DNA of 64,000 nt from Papilionanthe hookeriana x Papilionanthe teres (taxonomy: Eukaryota > Streptophyta > Magnoliopsida > Asparagales > Orchidaceae): positions 19,057,625-19,121,624 of the forward strand of contig CM040427.1 of assembly GCA_022702705.1 (NCBI GenBank), given 5' to 3'. The notes below the pieces were generated by a model that was given only the letters and a program-made list of their open reading frames with translations, made no database searches and had not been told where the DNA came from. A program made the position numbers and the translations under genes. Numbering within the stretch: position 1 is the stretch's first letter; every line of letters begins with the position of its first letter. Positions 11,086 to 22,666 of this stretch are shown piece after piece.

Positions 11086-14000
11086 CTACTTTCCCTTATC
11101 CTTTGGACCCATTCTCGGGGGTAAAACTTTTTCGCTCCTTAGATTGACTTCTATTATCTCTTCTGAATTTGGTGCTGAATCTGTCGGTGTCGCTTCTTGG
11201 ATCGGAATGACTGGCTCTTCTGAAGTTGCTTCGAAATTTGATAACTTCAATTCTATCGCAATTGGAGCTCTTCGAAATTCACAAACGGACTCGTCATTTC
11301 TTGAGCTTTCGTAGCCACTCTTGTGAACGTCTTTTCCTTTGTCACAGTCGTTGAGGTTTTGTATGATTTGAGAATCATTAATTGTTTCGAAATCGATATT
11401 CAGATTAGGTTGGTTGTCGTTAGTTACGTAATAGTTAGAAACAGTCAAAACGTAGCCAACACCAAAAATCTTATCATTATAAGATCCCACTGGGGCGAGC
11501 AGATAATCATACAGAGTCAGAGGTCTGAGGATTTCTCCTCTGAATCAGAAACAAGCATCCTAGGAAAAGCAGCCTCTACTCTACCCTTCGGAGCCTTGGT
11601 CTTCTCTTCTTCCACGATCTTCTCCTCCTTTTAAGGCGGTTCTTCAATCGCAAGCGATAGTGCCGGCTCGGTAGGTTTCAAACTCTGAGTTGAAGCACGC
11701 GCCTAAGCGGCCTGTATGTGATCCAAAATTCTCTTCGAAGACTTCATCCAGACAGTACTCCATCCATCATCGGTCGTGTACGGGTCTATCGAAACAGTAG
11801 GATCCGTTGAAATAACATTGACGGAACCTCCCTTTTGGGGTTCCTTCATGTATTCCTTCGGGATCGTTATGTTCCCTTTCCGGAGGTTATCCTCGAGCCA
11901 ATTCTTGAAGGTGAAGCAGTCTTCTATCTTATGCCCGAGCATCCTATGGTAGGGACAGTAATTCGGATGATCTTTCTTGTCAACTTCCTCTGGCTTTCTG
12001 GGCTCGCAGTAGTTGAAAGCCAGGCGTCTTCATCAAACTGCGAAACATCGTAGCCACTGCTTTAGTCTTGAAGGGGTATTCCTTATTCAGAAGTTCCTTC
12101 AGGGCACGTGGTGGATGAGGTGGCGGTTGGTAATGCTGGCATGATTGATAGCTCGGTCGAGGCTGTTGATAGCTCCGTTTAGGTTGTTGATAACTCTTCC
12201 GAGGTTGTTGATAAGTCCGTTGCGGTGGTTGATAACTTGGTTGTGGCCACTCTGGCTGTATTTGCACTGGCTACTTACCTTTATCCACTGCCACGACGAT
12301 CCCAGATTTTTTTTCAAATGTTTTCACGAGCTTCTGCTTATCAGTCTTATCAATGAAACTCAACTGTTTTGCCTCCTCCTGCACGCTCCCGGCCTTGCTA
12401 AGCAACTTCTTGAAAGTCTTAATTGTGAATCCTTTGAGGAGAAGTGCTATCGGGCCATGGATACTCTTCAGTAGGATACCAACCCCATGTTGTTCCTGAA
12501 GCTGTGGTTCACACATCATAATTAAGTTCCTCCATCGACGTATGTAATCTACTAAAGTTTCGTTCGGTTTATGTTGCTCCACCACTAGATCACCGATAGT
12601 GATGTGGTGGTGAGCACGGCAAACAGCTTAACGAAGAGGTTCTCCAATTCTGCAAAGGTCTTGACTGAACCATTCGGTAATTCTGCATACCAATCGAAGG
12701 CGATCCCTGACAAACTGCTGACGAATTGACGAAAGAGCAAAGCGTCGCTCCCACCGGCATTACAGCAACAAGCACCAAAATGTGCGACATGCTGTCGAGG
12801 GTTTCCCGTACCGTCCAAAGTCTTAAACAGAGATGGTACGAAGCCCTTCGAGTATTAGACTGTATCAAATTCCTCATAGTAGGGTCTACCAGTCTGAATA
12901 GATGCTCCGCTCTTAGACTGGGCTAAGGCTTCTCGCACCTGCTGTTCCACCACGTTCTTAATATCTTTTTCGGGAATCATACTTTGCGCATAATCTTTCT
13001 TTGGCTGTTCATCTCCATTGACAGACGTGACTTCTTTTCCTCCATCCGCAATGTGAATGATCTCTGGGGGTGTTTCCTTCTGAAGTTGAAGCTGACTCTG
13101 GAGAGTGGCTAAGGTGGTTGCCATCTCTTCCATCTTCTTTGTCATATGAGAGATCGTGTTATCTTTTTCTTGAAGACATGCTCTCATCGCTTCTGGTTCA
13201 TCTCTTTCTAAAGTTGATGGAGCTCCCTGCAGAGCCGACGATGCTCGGGTCTTGACCATGTTGATCTCAACACATTCTTCATCCATGAATTCTGACGAAT
13301 CCACTTCATTTCCCAGTTCTCTTCTTTCTTTTGTCAGCAGTTGGATGTCAATTCTTAGATTCCCTATGGCATCCTCAAGTGATCTTTTCCAAACGGTCTC
13401 GCGGTTGTCAGGAGACGACTGTTGAACTTCTTTTTTAGGAGTTTACTTTAATGCAGTAGCACTTTCTTTAGATTTGGGCTCTCTAACTAGACTTCTCTTT
13501 CCAGAGTGCTCTGTTGGTATCGGTTCGGCAATAATAGGTTGCCACATCATCCTTCTTGTAGTAGGAGGCCTAGGACCAGATGGTCTGTCGGCTGTATGTT
13601 GGTAGGTGGTGTCTTTCCTAATATAGTGACCTGATACAACAATAGGCAAACTTCTCTCACTAGCTCGCACTTTCTTCCTTGGCCTCTCTAGGGCAGTGAT
13701 AGGGTTTACTCGTGGTCCAAGGCGGGATCTATCTGGTACTCATCCCAGAATCTCTGACACGGGGCAACCTTCCTTCTTAGCTAATTTCTCTACTACTGCT
13801 CGCAGACGGGTAAGCGACGTAGTCTTAATCTCTTTCTTCTTATAATCGATGTAGTACGCAGGTCGGGGTAACGCAGTAGCGATCCTTCGGGCATCTTCCT
13901 CATCAGATGCAGCAGAAAGAGGGTGGAACCTACTCCCTCCCAACAGTGGTGAGATCTCAGACAGTTCTTCTTCTTCATCAGGAATCTCTTCCAGAAAAGC

Positions 14001-14528
14001 AACTTCAGCAGCCTTGGTCTTCTTGATCATAGCAATCTTTCTGTTCTTATTTCTTCTTTGAGTCCGGGTTAAGGGTATAACTCTCGAGTTGGACCCTATC
14101 TCAAAGACAGACAGTATTGCAGCAAAATCTGAACCCTCCACGGTAACAGGCTCATCACCGACTTGGACTTCTTTTCCTTTTAGTTTGGCGGGAGCCTGGG
14201 TAGGTGCAGTAATGACCAGACCGGTGGGGGTAGAGATGACAGTTCTGGGGGTAGCACCTAACCTCCTATGAACAACAGTGTTCCTTTCAACTGGGACCCT
14301 TTGCAGGGGAGGGAACTCTTGAGTCAACTTCAGGTTGAACTCAATTATGGGTTTCTCAGTTTCCAGTACTTTGTTCATCAGCGCGAAAAGAGTAACATCG
14401 GCGAACTTAATGTCTGTATTTTCGAATCCTTGTCCAAAGCGAATGACCGCATCATTAGGCAGCTCATCCTTGTAGACAGCTAAGTCTATCTCGTTGGTGA
14501 AGGAGAAAATCAGTTTCAGTGCAAACAT
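11086..14528 (-). pseudogene. gag: gag of A: N-terminal module, capsid, zinc knuckle
   Basis: Starts at ATG 14528 and stays in one frame to 12585. Stops lie at 13740-13742, 13443-13445 and 12855-12857; later parts lie in two other frames. Order: an N-terminal module (FSFTNEIDLAVYKDEL, later LTRTQRRNKNR); a region ending in KLAKKEGCPVSEIL; a coiled-coil-like stretch (EEMATTLATLQSQLQ); the retrotransposon capsid (GTGNPRQHVAHF, AFDWYAELPNGSVKTF, NETLVDYIRRWRN); a YQQPR-type repeat tract at about 12145-12262; and a knuckle ending in MLGHKIEDC at 11942. The stop at 13443 matches GGG in B, so the two ORFs were probably one polyprotein. The structural protein packages the RNA. Confidence 0.85.
12145..12262 (-). 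repeat. YQQPR heptad-like repeats in gag of A
   Basis: About five tandem copies of a (S/T)YQQP(R/K) unit encoded in gag between capsid and zinc knuckle. B has only about two (25201-25290), so the tract has expanded or contracted between copies. Confidence 0.8.
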
Positions 14529-14885
14529 CTTCTACAGGGTAGATTCTAAGCGTCAGTTCCAAATTATTTTTCCTTTCGTTGGGATGAAAAGGAGAGGAAT
14601 TTCTCTAAAAGAGTCCGAACACATTTCCATTTATCCTTTTCTCAATTTTCCTATAAAGTATTTCAGATTCTCATTTTTTTATTCATGTATTTGTGGTTTA
14701 ACAGAAAGTTCATTTATTAAAGGGTTTATTTATTAGAAGGTTTGTTCGTTAAGAACGAAGCAAATTAAAAGGGGAAAGGTTAGAGGAAAGGTAAGGGACC
14801 CAATCCAGAAACTGGAAAGGAAGAGAGAGTCTCACAAGACTTATCAACCCGAGGAACCGCTCCTAAGCTAACACCTATTGGGGGT
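14529..14885 (-). other. 5' leader of A, gag-proximal part
   Basis: Untranslated leader of A up to the insertion point of B. Just before the gag ATG it reads ATCTACCCTGTAGAAG, which matches ATCTACCTTGCAGAA in B and may be a weak splice acceptor. At the far end it carries the complement of ACACCTATTGGGGG. Confidence 0.75.
14881..14885. repeat. Target-site duplication of B, left copy (GGGGT)
   Basis: GGGGT directly before TGTTGACC of B; the same five bases follow the final CA of B at 42583-42587. Five bases is the usual duplication length for Ty3/gypsy integrases. Confidence 0.93.
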
Positions 14886-14889
14886 TGTT

Positions 14890-14910
14890 GACCTCATTTT
14901 TGATGAGGTC
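14890..14910 (+). other. Inverted repeat at the LTR tip of B
   Basis: GACCTCAT, five bases, ATGAGGTC, starting four bases inside the LTR end. The same perfect 8-bp stem occurs at 35084-35104 and (minus strand) 5990-6011. In A the stem needs one G-T pair; in C it has a mismatch. Confidence 0.85.
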
Positions 14911-15929
14911 TTTTCTTCTCTCTTTAGTACTTAGGATCTAGCCTTAGGCTTTTCCTTTGACTATCCTAGAGGACTAGAATTGGGGCCCACCACTTAGAAA
15001 TTCAAACCACTTCTTAACTCCCTGCAAACTCCACAAAATTGATTGTAGACCCCTAATCACCTAGAGGGTTGAAATTAAATGTGGAAGTTTAAAAGATGAG
15101 TTCCTATAGGACTCTTTGGCCTTAGGACTGCCCTGGGTGGCCTGGTCTGGTGAAGGGTTGGCTTACACACACTACACCTATACACTGCACTTTCACACAC
15201 CTCTTAAAACCACAGCCATATCCAATTTGACCTCCTAACTCATGCAGGTGATTCACATGGATGGTCCTTAACCCCTAAGCCCTCGCGCAAGAGGGTTAGG
15301 AACAACATAGTGGATGCCTCAAATGAGTCCCTTCATGGCTCATGTGGGCTTGATGTGGCTTCATAGCTCAACCAAAATGATTTCATTCCACTTACACTCA
15401 CCCAAGCTTCAATTTTCCAAATTTTCAATTTTTGACCCCCGGAACCCTACACCCGCCTAGCCTACCCAATACCCTTGAAACCACCCAAAATTTGCAAAAT
15501 CACCTAAATCACCCAAAAATCCTCAAAATCAATCCTAAACATTCCCACATTACTCAAATTGATCATCCACACCCAAAAATACCAAAAATTCCAAAAATAC
15601 CTCCCAATACCCTCCAAATACCCAAAATGCCCCTCTTAACCCAAAAATCCAAAAATTCAGAAAATTCCCAGAAAATTCCAGAAAATCCCAAATATTCGCA
15701 ATTTCATTTTTTTCAACTACACTATGGGCCAATTTTGTCAATTTACCCCACTTTTATCAAAATCCCCAATTTGACCAATTTTAACCCAAAGTGAACCCAA
15801 TGTCAAACCAAACCTACCCAATTGACCCAAATTCTGTTCCAATTCAATTCTAAACTTCAATTCAACATCCCCAACACAAATCTAGACCAAATCCAAGTTC
15901 AATTTGATTGAAATTTGGATCCAATTTCA

Positions 15930-16500
15930 CTTTTGACCTTAAAGCCCAATTTGGACCCATGACCCAAACTTAGCCCAAACTCACCCAATTCAACTCCAAT
16001 TAACCCCAAATCTTTTCTAAACCTTCCTTAACATTCTCATAAACAAAACACTAACATGATTTGCCCAAAATTTAGACCCAAACCCCACTCAAATTCAACC
16101 CAAAATCAAAAAGCCCAATTTTGACCTAAACCCAAACCTAACCCAAATAGGCCCAAACCTCAAAATCAAAACCTAGCCAAAGCCAAAACATCTTTGAAAC
16201 ACTCCCATAAACATTTCCCAATATTTATTTTACATCAATTTCAACCCTAGCCCAACATTGGCCCAAGTTAGCCCAATTTGACCTATATTGGCCCATTCCC
16301 CAAAGAAACCCAAATTCAACCCAATTCAAACCCAAATCACTCCCAACTTGCTTCAAATCACTCATAACACATCCATGAACTGAACCCAACATTTGTTTGG
16401 CCCAATCCGTCACAAGATTCCCATCCATAAATTTATTTTCAAACCAAAAGCCCACTTTCTTAAACCTTCCTAAAAGCCCAAACTTCATGCTAAAGCCCAT
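15930..16500 (+). promoter_or_regulatory. Cluster of RGCCCA (site II-like) words in U3 of B
   Basis: At least twelve AGCCCA or GGCCCA words occur between about 15930 and 16500, all in the same orientation and upstream of the TATA-like box. TGGGCY site II elements are known binding sites of plant TCP factors in promoters of growth genes. The motif count is seen; the regulatory role is inferred. Confidence 0.4.
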
Positions 16501-17252
16501 ATGACAAATTCTTCTCATCATACCCTTAATTAAAATCATCCCTAAGTTCAAATCAATCATCAAATGGTTCCAAATCAAGCCATGTGCCAAATCCCATCAA
16601 ATCACTCCTAAATTACCAAAATTCCTAAAAACCTCTTTCATGAAAGTTGACTTAGCTTTTTCCAAGCCAAAGATGAGCCATGAAGCCATGCATGAGCCAC
16701 ATGGGAGCCATGAGAGCCATGGAATCTACTTTCCACCTCACCATACCCAAGATGGCAAGAGGAGGAGGCCCTTTCCATACTCTCTTAAGAGTTATTAACC
16801 ACTTCCATGACTCCACTAAACCATGCTTAAACTTAATTGTACTTGGATTGTGACTTGACCCCACTAATCAAGCTGATCCAAATCACTTTCTCTTCAGCCT
16901 AAACCAAGCCTTGGGTGGTGCACCTAGCCCAAATGGATAGGTTGACCAATTTGAGCCAAAATGAGCCCTCTCCCATTCCATTCTAATCCAAGCCCTTTAC
17001 ACATGGCATTTGCCAATTGCCTACACTAAGCCCCGCCACGACCCACTCGAACAAGATGGTGACCGGTGCACGGCCGGCCAGCCACTGTGTCGCCGGAAAA
17101 CACCATGGCCGAGACCTCGGGAGGAGCCAAACTTTGGAATTCCACCTTGCTAAGCCGCCCCATGCCCAATGGCCACCATAGTCGTTCTTCCCATGCCCGG
17201 AGCAGCTCGATCCCAACCCTCGGCCATCCCCGCGAGGCTCTCCAGCCACCTC

Positions 17253-17260
17253 TATTTAAA
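17253..17260 (+). promoter_or_regulatory. Probable TATA box (TATTTAAA) of B 5' LTR
   Basis: TATTTAAA is embedded in GC-rich sequence 2.37 kb into the LTR and conserved in all LTRs of the window at 2.0-2.4 kb. A conserved GGCCATG follows within about 25 bases. Confidence 0.55.
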
Positions 17261-19879
17261 CTCGACCCCCTCACGGCCATGGAGGAGAGTTGCACAAACC
17301 TTGCCGAAACTTCGCCAAAATTGTTCCAAACCCTACTCCATACTTAGAGCAAGTTGATCCCCAGGTGTCAATTTGCCCTAATCCCCACCGACGAATCCAA
17401 TTTCTCAACCGAAATTTCACCCAAAACCAGGACACTTTGCCACGGTGAGCCAATCCTCAAATTAACCGGTCCTACACCTTCACCGGACCAAGAGGAGAAG
17501 TTTCCCACTAAAAGCCCCATCTCCAGAGCCACCCGGTTGCTCCAGCCTCCAAGCTTTGTGATCGGGCTTGGTCGAAATCATACCTAGCAATTCACTGCAC
17601 CGGGAGACTTCATCTCGGAGCTTGCTGGGATCCAATCGAAGGTGACACAACCCTCAGATTGAAGCCACACTTCTCTGAGCAAAGGTATGAGCTAACTCCT
17701 TATCCTGAGCTTCTGGAGATTCTCCATTTCGAATGCTTTAATTTCAATGCATGATCACCGTATAGATGCATTCTTTTCTTCAAGACGAATCCATAGAGCA
17801 TAAGAACATGAAAATCCGTTGAGAAATGAGTGAGTTCTTAGGGTTTTAGTGTGGACGGTTCTCGGGCCAACGGAGCTCGGGGACGATGAACGGATGCCGT
17901 TCATTTAATACACGCGCGGATGGACGGCTCAGATGGTGTCAGACGAGGAGATGATACATAAACAGCGGGCCATGTGGCGCTGAGTCGGAAGGCGGCGCCG
18001 AATCAGGAGGCGACGCGTGTGCGTTCGGGGCTGCCTAGGATGAGTCAGCGCCGCCGTTTTAAATAGAAAATTAGGGATTTTTCTGATTTATTTAATTCCC
18101 CGAACTTTGAAAATTCATAACTTTGTGTAGAAAAATCCTAAAAATAAAATAAAAATACCCTCTTGCTCAGTGAACAGAGGAGAATAATGTGGAAAAGAAA
18201 TCATTTAATTTCATCAAGTATTTTATTTTTAATAATTTATTTACCCTCTGCATTGTTTTAATTCTCCATGCATATAGGAAATTCACCATGGCATGAGACC
18301 ATAGGGCTTTTGAAGCCTCTGAATTTGGGAACATTCCCCGAATTTTCCAAAGTCGAGGCCATCCCTACGAGAAGTTATCGATTTTTCAAATTCATGTTGC
18401 TGTTTCGAGTATTTTAAATCCAATAATTAGCATATTGTGAAATAAATTCTAGGAAAATTTGGTGATGTTTCTTATGACCAGAGAACCCTAGGAAAAATAG
18501 GACTCGAGTTAATTCACTCGGATTAACCCTAATCGGCTTAAACACTCAAACTAGACCCCTAATTAATTAGAGCTAACCATACATCAAATTGACTTGAAAT
18601 CAATTCTCCACTGACCTTTAGGATCGAGGAACCCACCATAAAAATTTGAAGTCAATTGGACTTGGTTAGCCCTATTAAATGGGTTGATTAAGCCATTTAG
18701 TCATTTTAAACTTTAAAAATTCATAACTTTCAAAATACCTTTCAAAAATTCACCAAATTAGTTTTGGAGCTCTCTCGATATCAGGGGAATTTAAGAAAAT
18801 TAAAATTTCAATTTTCTAAAAAAGTTGATTTTTTATCATTATTTTAATATTTTAATAATTAAAAAATAATGAAAATTACAAAAATAATAAAATTCACCAA
18901 AATGTCACATTTTGAATTTTAATCACTTAGGAATAAACCCCATATTTTTCTTATGTCTCTAGGTTGAGATATTAAATTTTAAAAGCCTTGGGGTAATTTT
19001 TTAAAATTAAAAAAATACATTTTCTAGCATTTCCACTAAAATAATTCCAATAAATTAAGGAAAAATCAGAAAATTGTAAAATTTGGTTCTCTGATTTCCT
19101 TGATATTAGAGAGAATTTTAAAAATTTTAAAATTCATTTTTTAACTTATATTCTATTTTTTAAATTAATTAATACTCCAGAACTTAAAATAATTTTAATA
19201 AATAAAATATAATTCAAAAAATCACAAAAATTGGTCCAAGTGGTCCTCCAGTCATTAAGAATGTCCCATAATTTTCTTAAGGACAGAAACTTTTCCTTGG
19301 TCATATTATTAAATTTTCTTTGGAAATCCTTATTTTCCACCAAAAATAATTACATAAATAAATTAAATACAGAAAAATCACATTTTCTCCTCTAATGTCT
19401 TTATTGACATATAAGTGAAGTCATATAAAAATTTCAAATTCATTTGAGCTCAATTTAGTGAGTTATGAAATTATTAAGCTTGAAGGGAAAAATGGTAATT
19501 AAAATTTTAACCCTTAATTAAAACTTTAGGCTTAATAAAATGAAAGGGTAAAATATTTGATCTTATTCTGATTTGGATGATTGAAATTTAAATAATTAAA
19601 GGGTAGGAACCTATTAAACAACTTAAAAATAATTAAAATAAATTTTAATTAAAATAAATAATTAAATTTGGAAGAATAATAAATTGGAATTATTAAAATA
19701 GGGATGTTATTAGGAAGAAATTTGTTCTTTAATTTAAGGATCCCTAAATTAATCATCTCAATAATATTTAATTCCTAATTAAAATGATAATCCAAGTTTA
19801 AGGTTTAAAATGCTAAAAGACTTAATCATTAAATTAAGTTAAGGTTAAATTATTTAAAGCAAATCCCTTTAAAATAAAA

Positions 19880-20175
19880 TATTAAATTAAATTAAATTAA
19901 ATTAAATTAAATTAAATTAAATTAAAACAAATTAAAATAAAATAAAATAAAATAAAATAAAATAAAATTAAATTAAATTAAATTAAATTAAATTAAATTA
20001 AATTAAATTAAATTAAATTAAATTAAATTAAATTAAATTAAATTAAATTAAATTAAATTAAATCATATTAAATTAAATTAAACTAAATTAAATTAAATTA
20101 AATTAAGTTAAATTAAATTAAATTAAATTAAATTAAAATTAAAACAAATTAAATTAAATCAAATTAAATCAAATT
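19880..20175 (+). repeat. AAATT pentanucleotide array in B 5' LTR
   Basis: About 300 bases of AAATT repeats with an AAAAT interlude. The copy in the other LTR (40072-40355) lacks part of that interlude, so the array has changed in length since insertion. Confidence 0.92.
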
Positions 20176-22340
20176 AAGCTAAAGCTTATCATATTAAATT
20201 AACCTAAATTAAATTAAGATTAAACTAAACCACATTGAATTAAAATAAGTTAAATTAAATTAAATTGAATTAAATATAATATCACCTAAGACATGAAGAA
20301 TTCAAAATAAATCTAAAATAACTTGAACACTATTCCAAACTTAAATCATTAATTTGAACTTAAATTTGAATCACAAATCATTAAACATCATTTCGCCCTT
20401 AGGAGCTTTTACTATTATAACTCCTAAATGGAATATCAAGTGAAATGACACTTCACCCATAAGGATATTCAAACATCCTAATTCACTGAGCAAGAAATAA
20501 AACTTAACTTAAAAACCCTGGATGATTAATTCACCTGCACAATGTAATTCATTTGGACTTAGGACAATTCCCGAAATATTGAAAAGATGTTTAAGATTCG
20601 TCTTAAACACTTCCTCAATATGATGGAATGTCCTTAAGAACAAATTGAGCTTAGTTGTTCTTTGGTGAAGAAAATCATCCTTAAAACCAAAATCGAAGAC
20701 CTAGACGTCATAGGAATGACTAGCTATAGGATTAGGACTTTGGTGAAAACCATAACCCTTCCTTAGCTTTACCTAGGAAATTGCTATAAATGCTTAAATG
20801 CTCTAAATTGTATTTTAAGTGCAGCTTGGAATGACGGGAAGACCCTCCAGGTACGCTTTTATTTTATTGCAATTTATCTTACCGCAATTCATTTACTCGT
20901 GTTGCACTTTACCTTTCTTGCATGGTAAATAACAGTTGCATGAAAACCTACACCTTTAGGACAGAAACCAAAACTAAAACCCATAACTAAATTAAAAGAC
21001 ACCACAAGATAAAATTCACCGCCACAACATTCAAAATATAAAACAACTCAAAATTTAATCACAAACAGAACAACAAAACTACAACTACAACTAAATTAAA
21101 ACGTCTCATTGAATGATCGGGAATACCTCGGATGATGTAACCCATGTGTTGCTAACGGGATTTCCCACGGTCTAAATGAAAGTGCGGAACTCATTTAGTT
21201 GAGTTTAGCAAATTCATCTGGACTAAGTGAATTCGATGAAAATAACGGTGCCGGGATGACGGAACCGTGGGATCTTAATCGGTTCTGTTTAATCAACTCT
21301 AAGACCTGTTTTAATTAAAATATTAAAGACACGTGAAAATTAAAACTTTCTCTAGAACCAAACACTTCTCTCATCTCCCGATTTATGACTTCTAAAACTA
21401 AACCTCCGCAACAACAAGGAGCTCGGAGTATGGTGGGCGAAGCACGGCCATCGTCATCGCAAAGCTCGAGTCTACTTGACAGAAACTTTCCTTAGAACTA
21501 AATAACCAAGCCATAGGACCTCGAGGTAGTTTGCCTAGTGCAACATAAATCCTCAACTCTTCGTTAGGCATTTGCATGATCATATCGTGTAAATTAAGCC
21601 CTAATCGGTCTTAGGATTTCGAGGTAGTCGTCCGATACGACATAAACCCTCACATCTTCGAGGCTATTTGTATGATTTTATCATACAAATATAAGTCCTA
21701 ATTAATTAAAATTGGCAAGATCAAAACATTAAATAAACATTAGGACCTTCCTAAATTTAAGCCAAACAATAAGATAGTTGGGAAATTACCGAAGTTCGCT
21801 TCGAATCTGTGATTTCTCCTACCTTTCTTCCTTTGGATTCCCAAAATAAAAATGTTCAAAATTTGATCCATTCCCTATTGAAATTCCAAAATTTAATCCA
21901 TTGAAAACTTAAACTTTGAAATTCTTGAGAGCGAGAACTACCGATTATTATCGAGAGTTTTCTTAGGTGATTCCCGTCACTTAAGATGTAATTAACTATA
22001 GGGGCTTGCCTTTATAGGGAACTTTAAGAACCCGAGTAATATAAACCCCGTTTAATGTTTTCATATTAAACAGGGGAACTTGTCGGATTATAAAATTGGT
22101 TCGCGAGCCAAACGGATGTCACAAATCTTCTAGTTTATTTAATCGAGCCCCATCATCAAGCAGTGTGTCTATTCTTCGGGATAGATACATGGTTTGTGAT
22201 GCGGTGCTCGTTTACATAAACTATTTGGGATGTGAGATCGGTTTGATTTCATATCTTAAAATTTTCAAATTTAAAATTATTTTCAAAATCAAAACACTAC
22301 TTTCCAAATTATATATATATGTAAATTAAATTAAAAATTC

Positions 22341-22411
22341 GCCGACAATTTCTGTAGGCGACCCCTTTTCAAAATACAACACTTAACCCTAAAATATGCC
22401 GACAATTTCTG
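22341..22411 (+). repeat. Short direct repeat spanning the LTR end of B
   Basis: GCCGACAATTTCTG occurs at 22341-22354, inside the LTR, and again at 22398-22411, across the LTR end, the spacer and the first bases of the PBS. The upstream copy is followed by TAGGCGACC, which resembles the start of a PBS. Confidence 0.85.
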
Positions 22412-22427
22412 GCGTCTCCGCTGGGGA
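22410..22427 (+). other. Primer-binding site of B
   Basis: TGGCGTCTCCGCTGGGGA begins five bases after the LTR end. It starts with TGG as expected for pairing with a tRNA 3' CCA. The form resembles PBSs described for Ogre/Tat elements, reported as tRNA-Arg type; I could not check it against a tRNA set. Confidence 0.85.
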
Positions 22428-22586
22428 CTAGTTCCTCTCTCCATTTTGATCAAATAGTTCTGCTTTCAAAAATCGGTAGTGTATCCATGTCCCTAATGGA
22501 TCAAACTACCCTTCTTTCCGTTGGAATACTACGTTCATTTCTACCTTGAATGAGTATAGCCAACATTCTCTCGGATCTAGGAGCCA

Positions 22587-22608
22587 CTGTTTAGACACCC
22601 CTAAACAG
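22587..22608 (+). other. Leader stem-loop of B
   Basis: CTGTTTAG, loop ACACCC, CTAAACAG: an 8-bp perfect stem. The matching site in A (about 42626-42648, minus strand) keeps the loop but has a mismatched stem. It could be a packaging or dimerisation element; this is inference. Confidence 0.5.
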
Positions 22609-22648
22609 AGAGGTTCTGAGATCCTTTTACCTCATTTCTGAGGTGGGG

Positions 22649-22666
22649 TGGACCCCCAATAGGTGT
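22649..22666 (+). other. Leader segment complementary to the polypurine tract of B
   Basis: TGGACCCCCAATAGGTGT is the exact reverse complement of 35060-35077 next to the 3' LTR. The leader of A has the same segment; B inserted inside it. Confidence 0.9.

Larger units (their letters stand above)
14886..22404 (+). repeat. B 5' LTR (7.5 kb)
   Basis: Begins TGTTGACC at 14886 and ends GCCGACA at 22404, followed by a 5-base spacer and the PBS. Sections in order: terminal hairpin; a G-poor, AC-rich U3 part (about 15400-16700) with many RGCCCA words; a GC-rich promoter zone with TATTTAAA; a second GC-rich block; a long AT-rich part with the AAATT array; and a conserved end. If TATTTAAA marks the promoter, U3 is about 2.4 kb and R plus U5 about 5.1 kb. 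The short reading frames in it are not conserved in protein between copies, so I call none. Confidence 0.95.

Noticed and set aside
16225..16590. A 121-codon frame repeated at 36419-36784
   Set aside because: The two copies are the paired LTRs of B, so identity is expected; antisense, unrecognisable, and not kept in E, A or C.
14886..22404. Reading this LTR as a 3' LTR because a polypurine-like ATTGGGGGT precedes it
   Set aside because: That sequence is the leader of A on the opposite strand; a PBS follows the LTR at 22410, and the other B border has the matching duplication.
22410..22427. A tRNA gene or tRNA fragment
   Set aside because: Only about 18 bases match a tRNA 3' end type; this is a primer-binding site.
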